DNA of 19,925 nucleotides from an uncultured Marvinbryantia sp. (GTDB taxonomy: Bacteria; Bacillota; Clostridia; Lachnospirales; Lachnospiraceae), in contig CAKRON010000046.1 in NCBI GenBank assembly GCA_934373455.1, positions 1 to 19,925 on the forward strand. Direction: 5' to 3'. How positions within the stretch are numbered: the first letter of the stretch is position 1; every line of letters starts with the position of its first letter. Positions 7,589-16,213 of the stretch are shown in pieces. The notes below the pieces were generated by a model, which made no database searches, was not told where the DNA came from, and was given only the letters and a program-made list of their open reading frames with translations. The translations under genes and the position numbers were made by a program.

Positions 7589-8787
7589 ACTTCTTCTCCT
7601 CTGTTTTTAAATTCTTCTGCCAGTTTTTCAAACTGCGGCAGTGCATTGCAAATTGTCTCATATGATACACAATAGGCCAGTCTTACATACCCTGGTCCTG
7701 CGAAGGATGATCCGGGTACAATCAACAAATGATACTTTTTGGCAGCCTCACAAAATGCTTTCTCGTCTTCAATCGGTGACTTCATCCATAAATAAAAGGC
7801 ACCTTCTGGTTTTATACAGGTAAATCCTGCTTTACAAAGTCCCTGATACAATGTCTCACGGTTGCGGTTATAATATTCAAGATCTACTTTTGCATCCAGA
7901 CATTTTGCTATTACTCTCTGAAACAGTGACGGAGCATTGACATACCCAAGAATACGGTTGGCCACATTCGCCGCTCCAAGTATCGTCTCGCTTTCATCTG
8001 CTTCGTCCGGAATCACCAGATAGCCAATTCTTTCTCCCGGAAGTGACAGTGATTTACTATAAGAATATCCTACAATTGTATTATGATAATATTTTGTAAG
8101 ATATGGTACCTCTGTTCCATCATAAGCCAGTTCACGATATGGCTCATCCGATACAAGATAAATGCTGATACCATATTCTTTTTCCTTTTTCTCCAGAATC
8201 GCTGCCATTTTCTTTATGGTTTCTTCTGAATATATAACACCTGTTGGATTATTTGGTGAATTTACAATCACAGCCTTTGTCTTCTCACAAATCATTTCCT
8301 CAAATTTTTCCAGATTCGGCTGAAAATCTACAGTATTTGCCGGCACTGCTTTCAAAATTCCCTCGTAATTCGCCACATAAGAACGATATTCACCAAAGTA
8401 AGGTGCAAATGTGAGTACTTCATCTCCAGGATTCAGCAGTGTTTTCATTACTACATTCAGACCGCCTGCTGCTCCTACTGTCATAAGAATATTTTCCAGA
8501 TGAAAATGGGTTCCAAATCGCTGGTTCAGAGACTCGGCAATCGCTGATCTTACATCTTCGTAACCCGAATTGCTCATATAACCATGAACCATCAACGGGT
8601 CTTCTTCCTGTAAAATCTCTTCAATTGCTTTCTTTACCGCTTCCGGTGCCGGAACATTTGGATTTCCGAGGCTGAAATCATATACATTTTCTGCGCCATA
8701 TTTTGCCGCCATGATTTTTCCTTCTTCAAACATTGCCCGGATTGCCGAACTATTTTTTACCATTGCTGCCATTTTCTCTGAAATCAT
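7585..8787 (-). CDS. Class I/II pyridoxal-phosphate aminotransferase (aspartate-aminotransferase-like)
   Basis: This 400-residue cytoplasmic fold-type I aminotransferase has FSLGNPNVPAP (about 38-48), NSPNNPTG (176-183), SDEPYREL with the cofactor-binding Asp214, and the catalytic Lys245 in YSYSKSLSLPGERIGY. These are aspartate aminotransferase subgroup features; the amino acid substrate cannot be read from sequence. A longer frame begins at 8826, but the ATG at 8787 follows a strong GAGGAGG site and matches the family start ISEKMAAMVKNSSAIRAMFE. The DUF2156 gene ends 19 bases upstream and hisC overlaps at the other end, so it sits mid-operon. Supplying amino groups near hisC is plausible but unproven. 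Confidence 0.9.
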   Translation of the reverse strand: MISEKMAAMVKNSSAIRAMFEEGKIMAAKYGAENVYDFSLGNPNVPAPEAVKKAIEEILQEEDPLMVHGYMSNSGYEDVRSAIAESLNQRFGTHFHLENILMTVGAAGGLNVVMKTLLNPGDEVLTFAPYFGEYRSYVANYEGILKAVPANTVDFQPNLEKFEEMICEKTKAVIVNSPNNPTGVIYSEETIKKMAAILEKKEKEYGISIYLVSDEPYRELAYDGTEVPYLTKYYHNTIVGYSYSKSLSLPGERIGYLVIPDEADESETILGAANVANRILGYVNAPSLFQRVIAKCLDAKVDLEYYNRNRETLYQGLCKAGFTCIKPEGAFYLWMKSPIEDEKAFCEAAKKYHLLIVPGSSFAGPGYVRLAYCVSYETICNALPQFEKLAEEFKNRGEEV

Positions 8788-8806
8788 TTTTTCTTCCTCC
8801 TCACGA

Positions 8807-9703
8807 TTACTTCTTATATGTGACATTCCCTTTTTCTACCATAAAAACAGGATGATAAGAAAGTTTTGCCTTTCGCAGTCCCTCTTCTCCCACATCATCT
8901 TCACGGTTAATATAAGTGAATCCGTCTGTCTCATGAAGAACAAACTGCTGATTGATCATGGCATATGCTCCTTCTATATCGGCACGCGCTTTTTCAATGT
9001 GTACTACCATTGTATCATCGCAGACCGGTTCACCCATGGAAAATGCAACTACTTCTCCGTTTACACGGAGCAATCCTCCCCGAAGTCCCAACTCTTTAAA
9101 CAAACGAAGAGAGTTCATAGCTACCGTCATCTCTGCATTTTTTTCATCATCTTCATCCACATCATTTGCATTACGCCAACCTAAAGCCATCTGAAAACAA
9201 TCTTCCACATTCTCATCTGTAATACTTTCATATGTCCAGTCAGGGTAGGTCTTTTTAAATTTATTTACATGATTTTTCTTTCCATGATACTTTTTTCCTG
9301 AAAGATTGGCAAGCTTTTCTCTCTCATAAACGTAATCTGCACTATCCCTATCATAGGTGATTTCAAAGGTATCCGGATATAGTTTTTCAAGAATCTCAAA
9401 CTGTGCCGGTGTTACCAGTCCAAGTTTGAACTCCAGGTTTTCTTTTTTACAATAAGCCTTGATTGCTTCTAAGGCTGCTTTCACATTTTTTTCTTCACCA
9501 TATGGAAAATCAAAAAACGGATTCTCTTTTCCGCATTTAAATACCATCATATCTTCCAGTATGGCATACTCTACATAATAAAATCTGGACCAAAGATAAA
9601 CGCAGGAAAATGTACACTCACAGCTTCTGCTTTTCTGCAATGAAAAATAATGCATAATGATATCTCTGTCTTCCAGCACAGGTCTTTTGAATTCTGTATT
9701 CAT
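8807..9703 (-). CDS. DUF2156 / phosphatidylglycerol lysyltransferase C-terminal-like protein
   Basis: This soluble protein of 298 residues has a GNAT-like acyltransferase fold of the kind found in the catalytic domain of lysyl-phosphatidylglycerol synthases (MprF), but no membrane helices. Visible features are KYHGKKNHVNKFKKTYP in the middle and the C-terminal GGLLRVNGEVVAFSMGE, HIEKARADIEGAYAMINQQF and INREDDVGEEGLRKAKLSY, characteristic of the DUF2156 family. The substrate is unknown; acyl or aminoacyl transfer is a family-based guess. A TTG at 9772 extends the frame but falls in a terminator stem. I choose the ATG at 9703, although its ribosome binding site (GAGG, about 14 bases away) is weak. 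It is the first gene after a terminator, and no clear promoter is seen in between. Confidence 0.85.
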   Translation of the reverse strand: MNTEFKRPVLEDRDIIMHYFSLQKSRSCECTFSCVYLWSRFYYVEYAILEDMMVFKCGKENPFFDFPYGEEKNVKAALEAIKAYCKKENLEFKLGLVTPAQFEILEKLYPDTFEITYDRDSADYVYEREKLANLSGKKYHGKKNHVNKFKKTYPDWTYESITDENVEDCFQMALGWRNANDVDEDDEKNAEMTVAMNSLRLFKELGLRGGLLRVNGEVVAFSMGEPVCDDTMVVHIEKARADIEGAYAMINQQFVLHETDGFTYINREDDVGEEGLRKAKLSYHPVFMVEKGNVTYKK

Positions 9704-9770
9704 ATTTTTGTCTGCTACCTCATTTTGCTTTCTTCTATTTCGGGATATCTGGATTCGGAATATCTGACGC

Positions 9771-9811
9771 AAAAGGGATGGACTGCCTCATAAAAACACA
9801 TCCATCCCTTT
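9771..9811 (-). terminator. Intrinsic terminator downstream of glmM
   Basis: AAAGGGATGGA (9811-9801) and TCCATCCCTTT (9782-9772) form a perfect 11-base-pair stem with an 18-base loop on the minus strand. The 3' arm ends in a short run of four T. It closes the DUF1385-prmC-prfA-glmM block 19 bases past the glmM stop. The short T-run may make it leaky. Confidence 0.72.
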
Positions 9812-9829
9812 CCCCAATGCATATCTGGT

Positions 9830-11176
9830 TTATTCTACTACCAGTCCCTGTCTTGTCATTACATCAATTATCTGATTTACATATTTTTCGCAGAGTGCTT
9901 CCTCGGACGCTTCTACCATTACGCGAATCACCGGTTCTGTTCCACTTTCTCTAACCAGAATACGTCCCTCATCTCCCAGTTCTTTTTCAACTGTCTGAAT
10001 GGCTTCCATCACTGCTTTGTTCTCACGTGCTTCCTGTTTATCTGCAACTCTCACATTTTTCAAAAGCTGTGGATAAATTCTCACATCTCTTATCAGTTCT
10101 GCCAGAGACATCTTTTTCTCAGTGAGTACTTCCATAATCATCAGAGAAGTAAGTATTCCGTCTCCTGTTGTTGCATGTTTACTGAAAATGATATGTCCGG
10201 ACTGTTCACCACCCAGACAATGTCCATTTTTCATCATATTTTCATATACATATTTATCACCGACTGCGGTCTTTTCATACTCGATCCCAGCACGGTCAAA
10301 TGCTTTATATAATCCCAGATTTGACATAACCGTAGTTACGACTGTGTCGTTTTTCAAACGTCCGTTTTCTTTTAAATATTTTCCGCATACGTAAAGAATC
10401 AGGTCTCCGTTCACGACATCCCCATTTTCGTCTACTGCGATACAGCGGTCTGCATCACCGTCATACGCAAATCCCACATCCAGCTTCTTTTCTTTTACCA
10501 GCTGCTGCAATACTTCTATATGAGTAGAGCCACAATTGGTATTAATATTGGTTCCGTCCGGTTCGTTATTTATGACATAAGTCTTTGCCCCCAGTGCATC
10601 AAATACACTCTTTGCAATCGAAGAAGCACTTCCGTTTGCACAGTCTAATCCGATACGATAGCGCTTGAATGATCTGGTTGCCAGTGAAATCAAATATCCG
10701 ATATAACGATTTCTTCCTGCCACATAATCAACCGTGCGTCCTACATTTTCTCTGGTTGCCAGTGGCAGTTCTTCGGTTTCACCATCGATATATTGTTCGA
10801 TCAGTTCTTCCACACTGGCCTCCATCTTGTGGCCATGTCCGTTGATAATCTTAATTCCGTTATCATAAAACGGATTATGGCTTGCTGAAATCATGATGCC
10901 GCAGTCAAAATTTTCTGTACGGACTACATAAGCCACACTTGGTGTTGTCGTTACGTGTAAAAGAAAAGCATCTGCACCAGAGGCCGTCAGCCCTGCTACC
11001 AGTGAATATTCAAACATATAACTGCTTCTTCTGGTATCTTTTCCGATGACAATATTCGCCTTGTGATTTCTCCCAAAATACCATCCTAAAAATCTACCTA
11101 CTTTAAATGCATGTTCTACCGTAAGATTTACATTCGCTTCTCCACGAAAACCATCTGTTCCAAAATATTTTCCCAT
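9830..11176 (-). CDS. glmM: Phosphoglucosamine mutase
   Basis: GlmM interconverts glucosamine-6-phosphate and glucosamine-1-phosphate on the route to UDP-GlcNAc for peptidoglycan, in the cytoplasm. The 448-residue protein has the full alpha-D-phosphohexomutase layout. It starts GKYFGTDGFRG; the phosphorylated Ser99 is in MISASHNP; the metal loop DGDAD spans 239-243 (Asp239, Asp241, Asp243). The sugar-binding loop GGEQSGHI and the C-terminal phosphate-binding RESGTEPVIRVMVE are present. Length and motifs are typical. An AGGAGAG site precedes the ATG. It lies 26 bases after prfA and ends its transcription block at the terminator at 9771-9811. Confidence 0.96.
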   Translation of the reverse strand: MGKYFGTDGFRGEANVNLTVEHAFKVGRFLGWYFGRNHKANIVIGKDTRRSSYMFEYSLVAGLTASGADAFLLHVTTTPSVAYVVRTENFDCGIMISASHNPFYDNGIKIINGHGHKMEASVEELIEQYIDGETEELPLATRENVGRTVDYVAGRNRYIGYLISLATRSFKRYRIGLDCANGSASSIAKSVFDALGAKTYVINNEPDGTNINTNCGSTHIEVLQQLVKEKKLDVGFAYDGDADRCIAVDENGDVVNGDLILYVCGKYLKENGRLKNDTVVTTVMSNLGLYKAFDRAGIEYEKTAVGDKYVYENMMKNGHCLGGEQSGHIIFSKHATTGDGILTSLMIMEVLTEKKMSLAELIRDVRIYPQLLKNVRVADKQEARENKAVMEAIQTVEKELGDEGRILVRESGTEPVIRVMVEASEEALCEKYVNQIIDVMTRQGLVVE

Positions 11177-11202
11177 TTTGTTCTCTCCTCAGCTTTGCAT
11201 TT

Positions 11203-12276
11203 CTATTCTTCATTCAGATTTGCCAGCTTGGCTGCCTGATCTGCTGCGATCAGACTGTCAATCAGTTCATCGATATCACCATTCATAATAGAATCTAATT
11301 TATACAATGTCAATTTAATTCTGTGATCGGTCACACGTCCCTGTGGGAAGTTATAAGTACGAATCTTCTCTGAACGGTCTCCGGTACCAATCTGACTTCT
11401 TCTCAGTTCTGCCTCGGCATCATGAGCTTTTTGCTGCTCAATATCATATAATTTTGCACGCAGCAGCGCAAATGCCTTTGCTTTATTCTGCAACTGTGAC
11501 TTTTCTGTCTGACTGTATACTACAATTCCGGTCGGATAATGCGTCAAGCGCACCGCAGAGTCTGTTGTATTGACACACTGTCCACCATTTCCGGATGCAC
11601 GCATAACATCAATACGAATATCTTTTTCATCAATTACAACATCCACTTCTTCTACTTCCGGCATAACTGCAACCGTAATAGTAGATGTATGAATTCTTCC
11701 ACCAGATTCTGTCTCCGGTACACGCTGTACACGGTGTACTCCACTTTCGTATTTCAATTTGGAATAAGCACCTTTTCCGGTAATCATAAAGTTGACTTCT
11801 TTCATACCTCCGATGCCGATTTCATCACAGTTCATCATTTCCACTTTCCAGCGGTTCTTTTCTGCATATTTCACATACAGACGGTACATCTCCGCTGCAA
11901 AGAGTGCAGCTTCATCTCCACCGGCTCCGGCACGAATTTCCACAATAACGTTTTTATCATCATTCGGGTCTTTTGGCAGAAGCAGAATCTTTAATTCTCT
12001 TTCCAGTTCTTCAATACGCTTTTTTGCATCAGAAAGCTCTTCTTTCAGCATTTCACGCATTTCTTCATCATTTTCTTCTTCCAACATTGCAACAGAATCT
12101 TCTACTGTCTGCTTACATTCTTTATACTCTTTATAAGCATCTACAATCGGCTGCAGATCACTTTGTTCTTTCATTAATTTCTGAAAACGAGCCTGATTAT
12201 TGGCAACTGTCGGTTCGTTCAGTTCATTTAACACTTCTTCAAAACGGATCAGCAGATCCTCCAGTTTATCAAACAT
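11203..12276 (-). CDS. prfA: Peptide chain release factor 1
   Basis: RF1 reads UAA and UAG stop codons in the ribosomal A site and triggers peptide release. The 357-residue protein has an N-terminal helical domain (about 1-100). The stop-codon recognition segment [19 protein letters not shown] has the PxT tripeptide Pro187-Glu188-Thr189. The catalytic GGQ is at 231-233 in [18 protein letters not shown]. It lacks the SPF tripeptide of RF2. A strong AAAGGAGG site six bases before the ATG overlaps the end of prmC, whose product methylates the GGQ glutamine. The genes lie 12 bases apart, a functional pairing. Confidence 0.97.
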   Translation of the reverse strand: MFDKLEDLLIRFEEVLNELNEPTVANNQARFQKLMKEQSDLQPIVDAYKEYKECKQTVEDSVAMLEEENDEEMREMLKEELSDAKKRIEELERELKILLLPKDPNDDKNVIVEIRAGAGGDEAALFAAEMYRLYVKYAEKNRWKVEMMNCDEIGIGGMKEVNFMITGKGAYSKLKYESGVHRVQRVPETESGGRIHTSTITVAVMPEVEEVDVVIDEKDIRIDVMRASGNGGQCVNTTDSAVRLTHYPTGIVVYSQTEKSQLQNKAKAFALLRAKLYDIEQQKAHDAEAELRRSQIGTGDRSEKIRTYNFPQGRVTDHRIKLTLYKLDSIMNGDIDELIDSLIAADQAAKLANLNEE

Positions 12277-12288
12277 AGTTCCTCCTTT

Positions 12289-13122
12289 TTATGCAAGACT
12301 TGCCATAACAATTCGGTCGAGTCCGGCAAGGTCTTTTTTCACAGTCACATTTCTGTACCCACTTTCTGTCAAAAGCGAACTTACCGCTTCTCCCTGCAGG
12401 TATCCGATTTCAAACAACAGCCATCCAGCAGGCTGCAGATAATTTTTAGCTTCTTTTATGATTTTTCGGTAAAAGAATAATCCATCTTCTTTTCCATCTA
12501 ATGCCAGCATGGGTTCATGCTCCCGCACTTCCGGTTCCAGTTCCTCAATGACACCGCTTTCAATGTATGGCGGATTCGATACAATGCAGTTAAATCTGCC
12601 TTCTACATTTTCAAACAGGTCTCCCTGCCAGAAAGTGATCTCCGCCTCAAGATGTTGTGCATTGCTTTCTGCCACTTTCAGTGCTTCTTCTGATATATCT
12701 GTCGCAAAACAATGGCACATATCTTTCATCAGCTTCTGAATACTAATAATGATACATCCGGAGCCGGTACACACATCCAGTATTCTATCACCCTGTTGTA
12801 TCTTCTTAAGCACCTCTTCCACCAGACATTCTGTATCCTGTCTTGGAATCAATACATGCTCATTCACTTTAAATTCCAGTCCGCAAAATTCCTGTTTGCC
12901 GGTAATCTGCTGTACCGGTATCCTCTGCATTCTTCTTTTCACAGCATTTAAGTATGCTTCTTTCTCCTGTGCCGGCATCTCTTCCATCTGCTGCAGAAAA
13001 TAATGTGCTCTGTCTATCTTTCCAAATTCTTCCAGTAATATCCATGCATCCTGACTGGCTTCTTCAATACCACTGCTCGTTAGCATACATGTTCCTGACT
13101 TTAACGCTTCCTGCCATGTCAT
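12289..13122 (-). CDS. prmC: Release factor glutamine methyltransferase
   Basis: PrmC N5-methylates the glutamine of the GGQ motif in release factors using S-adenosylmethionine. The 277-residue protein has an N-terminal helical domain for release-factor docking (about 1-75), then RIPVQQITGKQEFCG and LIPRQDTE (91-98). The SAM loop LDVCTGSGC spans 115-123 and the catalytic NPPY is at 183-186. Its ATG overlaps the stop of the DUF1385 gene by four bases (ATGA), and prfA follows 12 bases later. Length and motifs are normal. Confidence 0.96.
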   Translation of the reverse strand: MTWQEALKSGTCMLTSSGIEEASQDAWILLEEFGKIDRAHYFLQQMEEMPAQEKEAYLNAVKRRMQRIPVQQITGKQEFCGLEFKVNEHVLIPRQDTECLVEEVLKKIQQGDRILDVCTGSGCIIISIQKLMKDMCHCFATDISEEALKVAESNAQHLEAEITFWQGDLFENVEGRFNCIVSNPPYIESGVIEELEPEVREHEPMLALDGKEDGLFFYRKIIKEAKNYLQPAGWLLFEIGYLQGEAVSSLLTESGYRNVTVKKDLAGLDRIVMASLA

Positions 13123-14177
13123 GCGGTAACCTCTTTTGTCTGCTGCACAGTATCCGTATTCTTCTTTTCCGTGCCCGGTACAATTGTTTCCCCGATCACG
13201 TATTCTTTCTCCGTCACTTCATAATTTGTTCCAAAATTCTCATTCAGGAACTTCTTCCAGTCAAATACCGCTTCTACAGATGCAATTGCCACTTCTACCA
13301 TATCCGGGCTTGGCTCCCTTGTTGTCATATGCTGCAGCGCCATTCCTGGTTTGCTCAAAAGTGCAACAAACTTATTTTCACTTGTTCCGGCAAGACGGAT
13401 AAATTCATAGGAAATACCTGCAACAATCGGAAGCAATGCTATACGAATTGCAAAGCCCAGCGCTTTAGAATCCACACGGATAAACATATGCAGAATGACA
13501 CTGATCACCATAACAATCAACAGAAAACTGGTTCCGCATCTTTTATGTTCTCTGGAGCTTTTCATGACATTTTCCACATTTAGTTCCATACCATGTTCGA
13601 TGCAATTGATGCACTTATGTTCTGCACCATGATACATAAATACTCTCTGAATATCCTTCATTTTGGAAATTAATGTGATGTATCCCATGAAAATCGCGAT
13701 TTTCAAAATACCTTCGCAGGCGACAATCAGTGACTGTGATTCCGTCACTTTTCCCAGCAGCAATGATAACAAATACGGTAAAATCATAAATACAGCTACC
13801 GCCATTACCATAGAAAATGCTACTGTTATTCCAAGCAAAATGTCCATGCCTTTCTTGGTTCCAAGAAAATCATCGATCTTTTTTTCAAACTTAGATGGTT
13901 CTTTTTTGGGTTCTTCCTCTTCCTCATCATCGAAAAAACCTGCTGAATACGTGAGTGTTTTCATACCAAGTACCAGTGAATCTACAAAATTAAAGACTCC
14001 TCTGACAAATGGCAGTCCAAAAAACTTCTTTCCTTTTACAAAATTCGGTGACTCTGCTGTTTTCACGATGATCTCTTTATCCGGCTTACGTACAGCTACC
14101 GCATAGCGATCTCCGTTTTTCATCATAACACCTTCCATAACAGCCTGACCGCCGATTCCTGAACCCTTCACGTTCAT
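13119..14177 (-). CDS. DUF1385 integral membrane protein
   Basis: This 352-residue protein has the DUF1385 signature GIGGQAVMEGVMMKNGDRYA at the N-terminus (7-26). An acidic stretch DDEEEEEPKKEP follows at about 83-94, and membrane helices at about 113-142, 150-170, 215-233 and 240-262. Conserved histidine-rich motifs are YHGAEHK at 182-188 and a Glu-His-Lys-Arg-Cys-Gly-Thr-Ser-Phe segment at 210-217, which could bind a metal. The biochemical role is unknown. In Clostridia it is often next to rpmE, prmC and prfA, as here. An AGGAGG site sits immediately before the ATG, partly in the tail of the terminator at 14191-14222, so transcription probably comes by read-through from rpmE. Confidence 0.88.
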   Translation of the reverse strand: MNVKGSGIGGQAVMEGVMMKNGDRYAVAVRKPDKEIIVKTAESPNFVKGKKFFGLPFVRGVFNFVDSLVLGMKTLTYSAGFFDDEEEEEPKKEPSKFEKKIDDFLGTKKGMDILLGITVAFSMVMAVAVFMILPYLLSLLLGKVTESQSLIVACEGILKIAIFMGYITLISKMKDIQRVFMYHGAEHKCINCIEHGMELNVENVMKSSREHKRCGTSFLLIVMVISVILHMFIRVDSKALGFAIRIALLPIVAGISYEFIRLAGTSENKFVALLSKPGMALQHMTTREPSPDMVEVAIASVEAVFDWKKFLNENFGTNYEVTEKEYVIGETIVPGTEKKNTDTVQQTKEVTA

Positions 14178-14190
14178 GTTTTCCTCCTAG

Positions 14191-14222
14191 CAAAAAGGTT
14201 GAGATTTTCCAACCTCAACCTT
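14191..14222 (-). terminator. Intrinsic terminator between rpmE and DUF1385
   Basis: AAGGTTGAG (14222-14214) and CTCAACCTT (14203-14195) pair over 9 bases with a 10-base loop, and T continues after the stem, giving CCTTTTTG on the minus strand. The hairpin begins 16 bases after the rpmE stop codon. Only about 13 bases separate it from the DUF1385 start codon, so no promoter fits between. Confidence 0.75.
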
Positions 14223-14237
14223 ACCTCACACTTCTTA

Positions 14238-14441
14238 TTAAGCCTTGATACCGTATTTCTTATTGAACTTGTCAATACGTCCACGTGCTGCAGCAGATTT
14301 CTGCTGTCCTGTGTAGAATGAATGGCATTTTGAACAGATTTCTACGTGGATTTCTTTCTTTGTAGATCCTGTTACGAATGTATTGCCACAGTTGCAAGTT
14401 ACAGTTGCCTGATAATACTCAGGATGGATTCCTTCTCTCAT
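14238..14441 (-). CDS. rpmE: 50S ribosomal protein L31, zinc-binding form
   Basis: L31 sits at the central protuberance and contributes to contacts between the 50S and 30S subunits. The 67-residue product (from the ATG at 14441) starts [19 protein letters not shown]. Four cysteines in a CxC...CxxC arrangement (CNC and CSKC) mark the zinc-binding C+ paralog, and FYTGQ and [11 protein letters not shown] close the protein. An in-frame GTG nine bases earlier could extend it by three residues, but the ATG has GAGGTG at ideal distance and matches family starts. It has its own strong promoter and leader, and a terminator follows. Confidence 0.97.
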   Translation of the reverse strand: MREGIHPEYYQATVTCNCGNTFVTGSTKKEIHVEICSKCHSFYTGQQKSAAARGRIDKFNKKYGIKA

Positions 14442-14594
14442 GTCTTTCACCTCTTATATATTATTCGTGAACTGCCTATGGGATGCTCCCAATCCTTCCC
14501 GGCCAATGCTGCTCCTAATGTTTCCACAGCAAGATATCCCGGGCTAGCCCTGTAAGTCCCTACAGTTATACTTATGGCATACTATGCCAAGAAC
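14442..14594 (-). promoter_or_regulatory. Candidate L31 (rpmE) mRNA leader
   Basis: From the promoter's expected start near 14594 to the rpmE ATG lie about 150 bases rich in short inverted repeats. TGGCAT-AGT-ATGCCA is followed by CTGTA-GGGACT-TACAG and then the palindrome GGGCTAGCCC. Nearer the gene is a GGGA...TCCC stem (minus-strand GGGAGCATCCC). Ribosomal protein L31 leaders, including a Firmicutes type, are described as autoregulatory motifs. Whether this one matches that covariance model cannot be told by eye. No protein-coding frame is seen in it. Confidence 0.45.
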
Positions 14595-14600
14595 GTTTGA

Positions 14601-14629
14601 ATTATAGCATACTGCATCTTTTTTTGCAA
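14601..14629 (-). promoter_or_regulatory. Strong sigma-A promoter of rpmE
   Basis: TTGCAA (14629-14624), a 17-base spacer and TATAAT (14606-14601) on the minus strand, with TGC directly before the -10, which makes it an extended -10. It lies immediately after the rho stop codon. Confidence 0.85.
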
Positions 14630-14636
14630 TACTACT

Positions 14637-16037
14637 TTAAATAAATTTTTGTTTTTTCACTAATTGAACAAATTCTTTATTATCTTTTGTCCGTACAAAC
14701 ATATTCAGAATATTTTCCACAGCCTCATCGGATTTCATACCATTTAATGCACGGCGCATAATATATACTGCTTCCTGTTCTTCCGGATCAAGCAGCAAAT
14801 CTTCTCTTCTTGTTCCTGATTTCGGAATATCAATAGCAGGAAATACTCTTTTTTCTGAAAGCTTACGATCCAGAACAAGTTCCATATTACCGGTTCCCTT
14901 AAATTCTTCGTATACTACATCATCCATCTTGCTTCCGGTATCCACAAGTGCTGTTGCCAGAATTGTCAGGCTTCCTCCTTCACGCATGTTTCTTGCTGCG
15001 CCGAAAAACCTCTTTGGCATGTGAAGTGCCGCAGGATCAAGACCTCCTGAAAGGGTACGTCCACTTGGCGGTACTACCAGGTTATACGCTCTTGCCAGTC
15101 TGGTAATACTGTCTAAAAGAATCACTACATCTTCCTGATGCTCTACCAGTCTCTTTGCTCTTTCTATCACCATCTCAGATACCCGCTTATGATGCTCCGG
15201 CTGTTCGTCAAACGTAGAATATACTACTTCTACATTTTTCCCAACAATCGCCTCTTTGATGTCTGTGACTTCTTCCGGTCTTTCATCTATCAGCAGAATA
15301 ATCAGATGCAAATCCGGATTATGTTCCAGAAGAGACTGTGCAATTCCCTTTAACAATGTGGTCTTACCTGCTTTTGGCGGTGATACGATCATACCACGCT
15401 GACCTTTTCCAATCGGTGAAATCAGATCTACGATTCTCATAGAGACTTCTTTGCTTCCCCGTTCCACACGAAGACGCTGATTCGGAAATATCGGTGTCAT
15501 ATCTTCAAAGTTATATCGTTTTGCTGCTGCTGACGGTGACATATCATTAATAGAGGTTAGATATAACAATGCGCTGAACTTCTCCTGCGCTGTCTTAACG
15601 CGAGTATTTCCGGCAATAATGTCACCTGTCTTTAATCCAAACTTACGAATCTGGGATGGAGAAACATATACATCATTTTCTCCCGGAAGATAATGATTGC
15701 TTCGAATAAATCCATATCCATCAGGTAATACTTCCAGAATTCCACTGACACGAATTCCACTATCCAGCTGACTCATATCCAGTGCCGGTTTTTCTTCTTC
15801 TTTCTTATCAGCCTGTCCATCCTGATAGGAAATCTTTTCTGCAACTTTATCGATCCGTTTTTCTGTCATTTCTTCTTTTGGCATCGCCTTCTCTGTCTGT
15901 GCTGCTTTTTCATCTTCTTCCAGCATCAGATTCACAACTTCACCTTTACGCATTCCACTGCTTACTTTTAACCCCCGTTTTTTTGCAATACTTTTCAGGT
16001 CGGCAGCAGAAAGAGATTCATATTGTTCTCTTGTCAT
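14637..16037 (-). CDS. rho: Transcription termination factor Rho
   Basis: Rho is a hexameric RNA helicase/ATPase that ends transcription. The 466-residue protein begins with the Rho N-terminal helical domain (SAADLKSIAKKRGLKVSSGM). A charged insert follows (about 42-85), then the RNA-binding cold-shock-like domain with DGYGFIRS at 106-113. The ATPase has Walker A PPKAGKTT at 220-227, the IDERPEEVTD segment near 250-259 and the R-loop-type SITRLARAYN. An AAAGGAC site precedes the ATG at 16037. The gene has its own promoter and a leader of about 130 bases, and rpmE follows with a separate promoter. No intrinsic terminator is visible between rho and rpmE. Confidence 0.97.
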   Translation of the reverse strand: MTREQYESLSAADLKSIAKKRGLKVSSGMRKGEVVNLMLEEDEKAAQTEKAMPKEEMTEKRIDKVAEKISYQDGQADKKEEEKPALDMSQLDSGIRVSGILEVLPDGYGFIRSNHYLPGENDVYVSPSQIRKFGLKTGDIIAGNTRVKTAQEKFSALLYLTSINDMSPSAAAKRYNFEDMTPIFPNQRLRVERGSKEVSMRIVDLISPIGKGQRGMIVSPPKAGKTTLLKGIAQSLLEHNPDLHLIILLIDERPEEVTDIKEAIVGKNVEVVYSTFDEQPEHHKRVSEMVIERAKRLVEHQEDVVILLDSITRLARAYNLVVPPSGRTLSGGLDPAALHMPKRFFGAARNMREGGSLTILATALVDTGSKMDDVVYEEFKGTGNMELVLDRKLSEKRVFPAIDIPKSGTRREDLLLDPEEQEAVYIMRRALNGMKSDEAVENILNMFVRTKDNKEFVQLVKKQKFI

Positions 16038-16173
16038 TCTATTTTGTCCTTTCTACTCTCTGTCTCAACTTATCTACGCTTATCGTGACTTTGTTTTGTA
16101 ATTTTTTATTTTGTGTCTGTCATGGATTGCTGTCGAATTGACTTGATATATAATCAGATACATGAATATACAT

Positions 16174-16202
16174 AATATAGCATAGTTCCCCTTTTTTTGC
16201 AA
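16174..16202 (-). promoter_or_regulatory. Strong sigma-A promoter of rho
   Basis: TTGCAA (16202-16197), a 17-base spacer and TATATT (16179-16174) on the minus strand, again with an extended TGC before the -10. It lies just past the stop of the upstream membrane protein gene. The transcript would start near 16167 and have a leader of about 130 bases, long enough for feedback control of rho. Confidence 0.8.
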
Positions 16203-16213
16203 GGTCATAGCTT

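Noticed and set aside
8788..8826. Longer N-terminus for the class I aminotransferase from 8826
   Set aside because: The strong GAGGAGG site is just before the ATG at 8787, and the extra residues overlap the end of the DUF2156 gene and lack family similarity.
9715..9723. Two-codon minigene ATG-AGG-TAG before the DUF2156 start
   Set aside because: It overlaps the weak GAGG site by chance and its short length gives no support beyond coincidence.
11700..11730. Release factor 1 recognition tripeptide reads PET rather than PAT or PVT
   Set aside because: The middle residue varies among RF1 proteins and, as I recall, PET occurs in Bacillota, so this is not a recoding signal.
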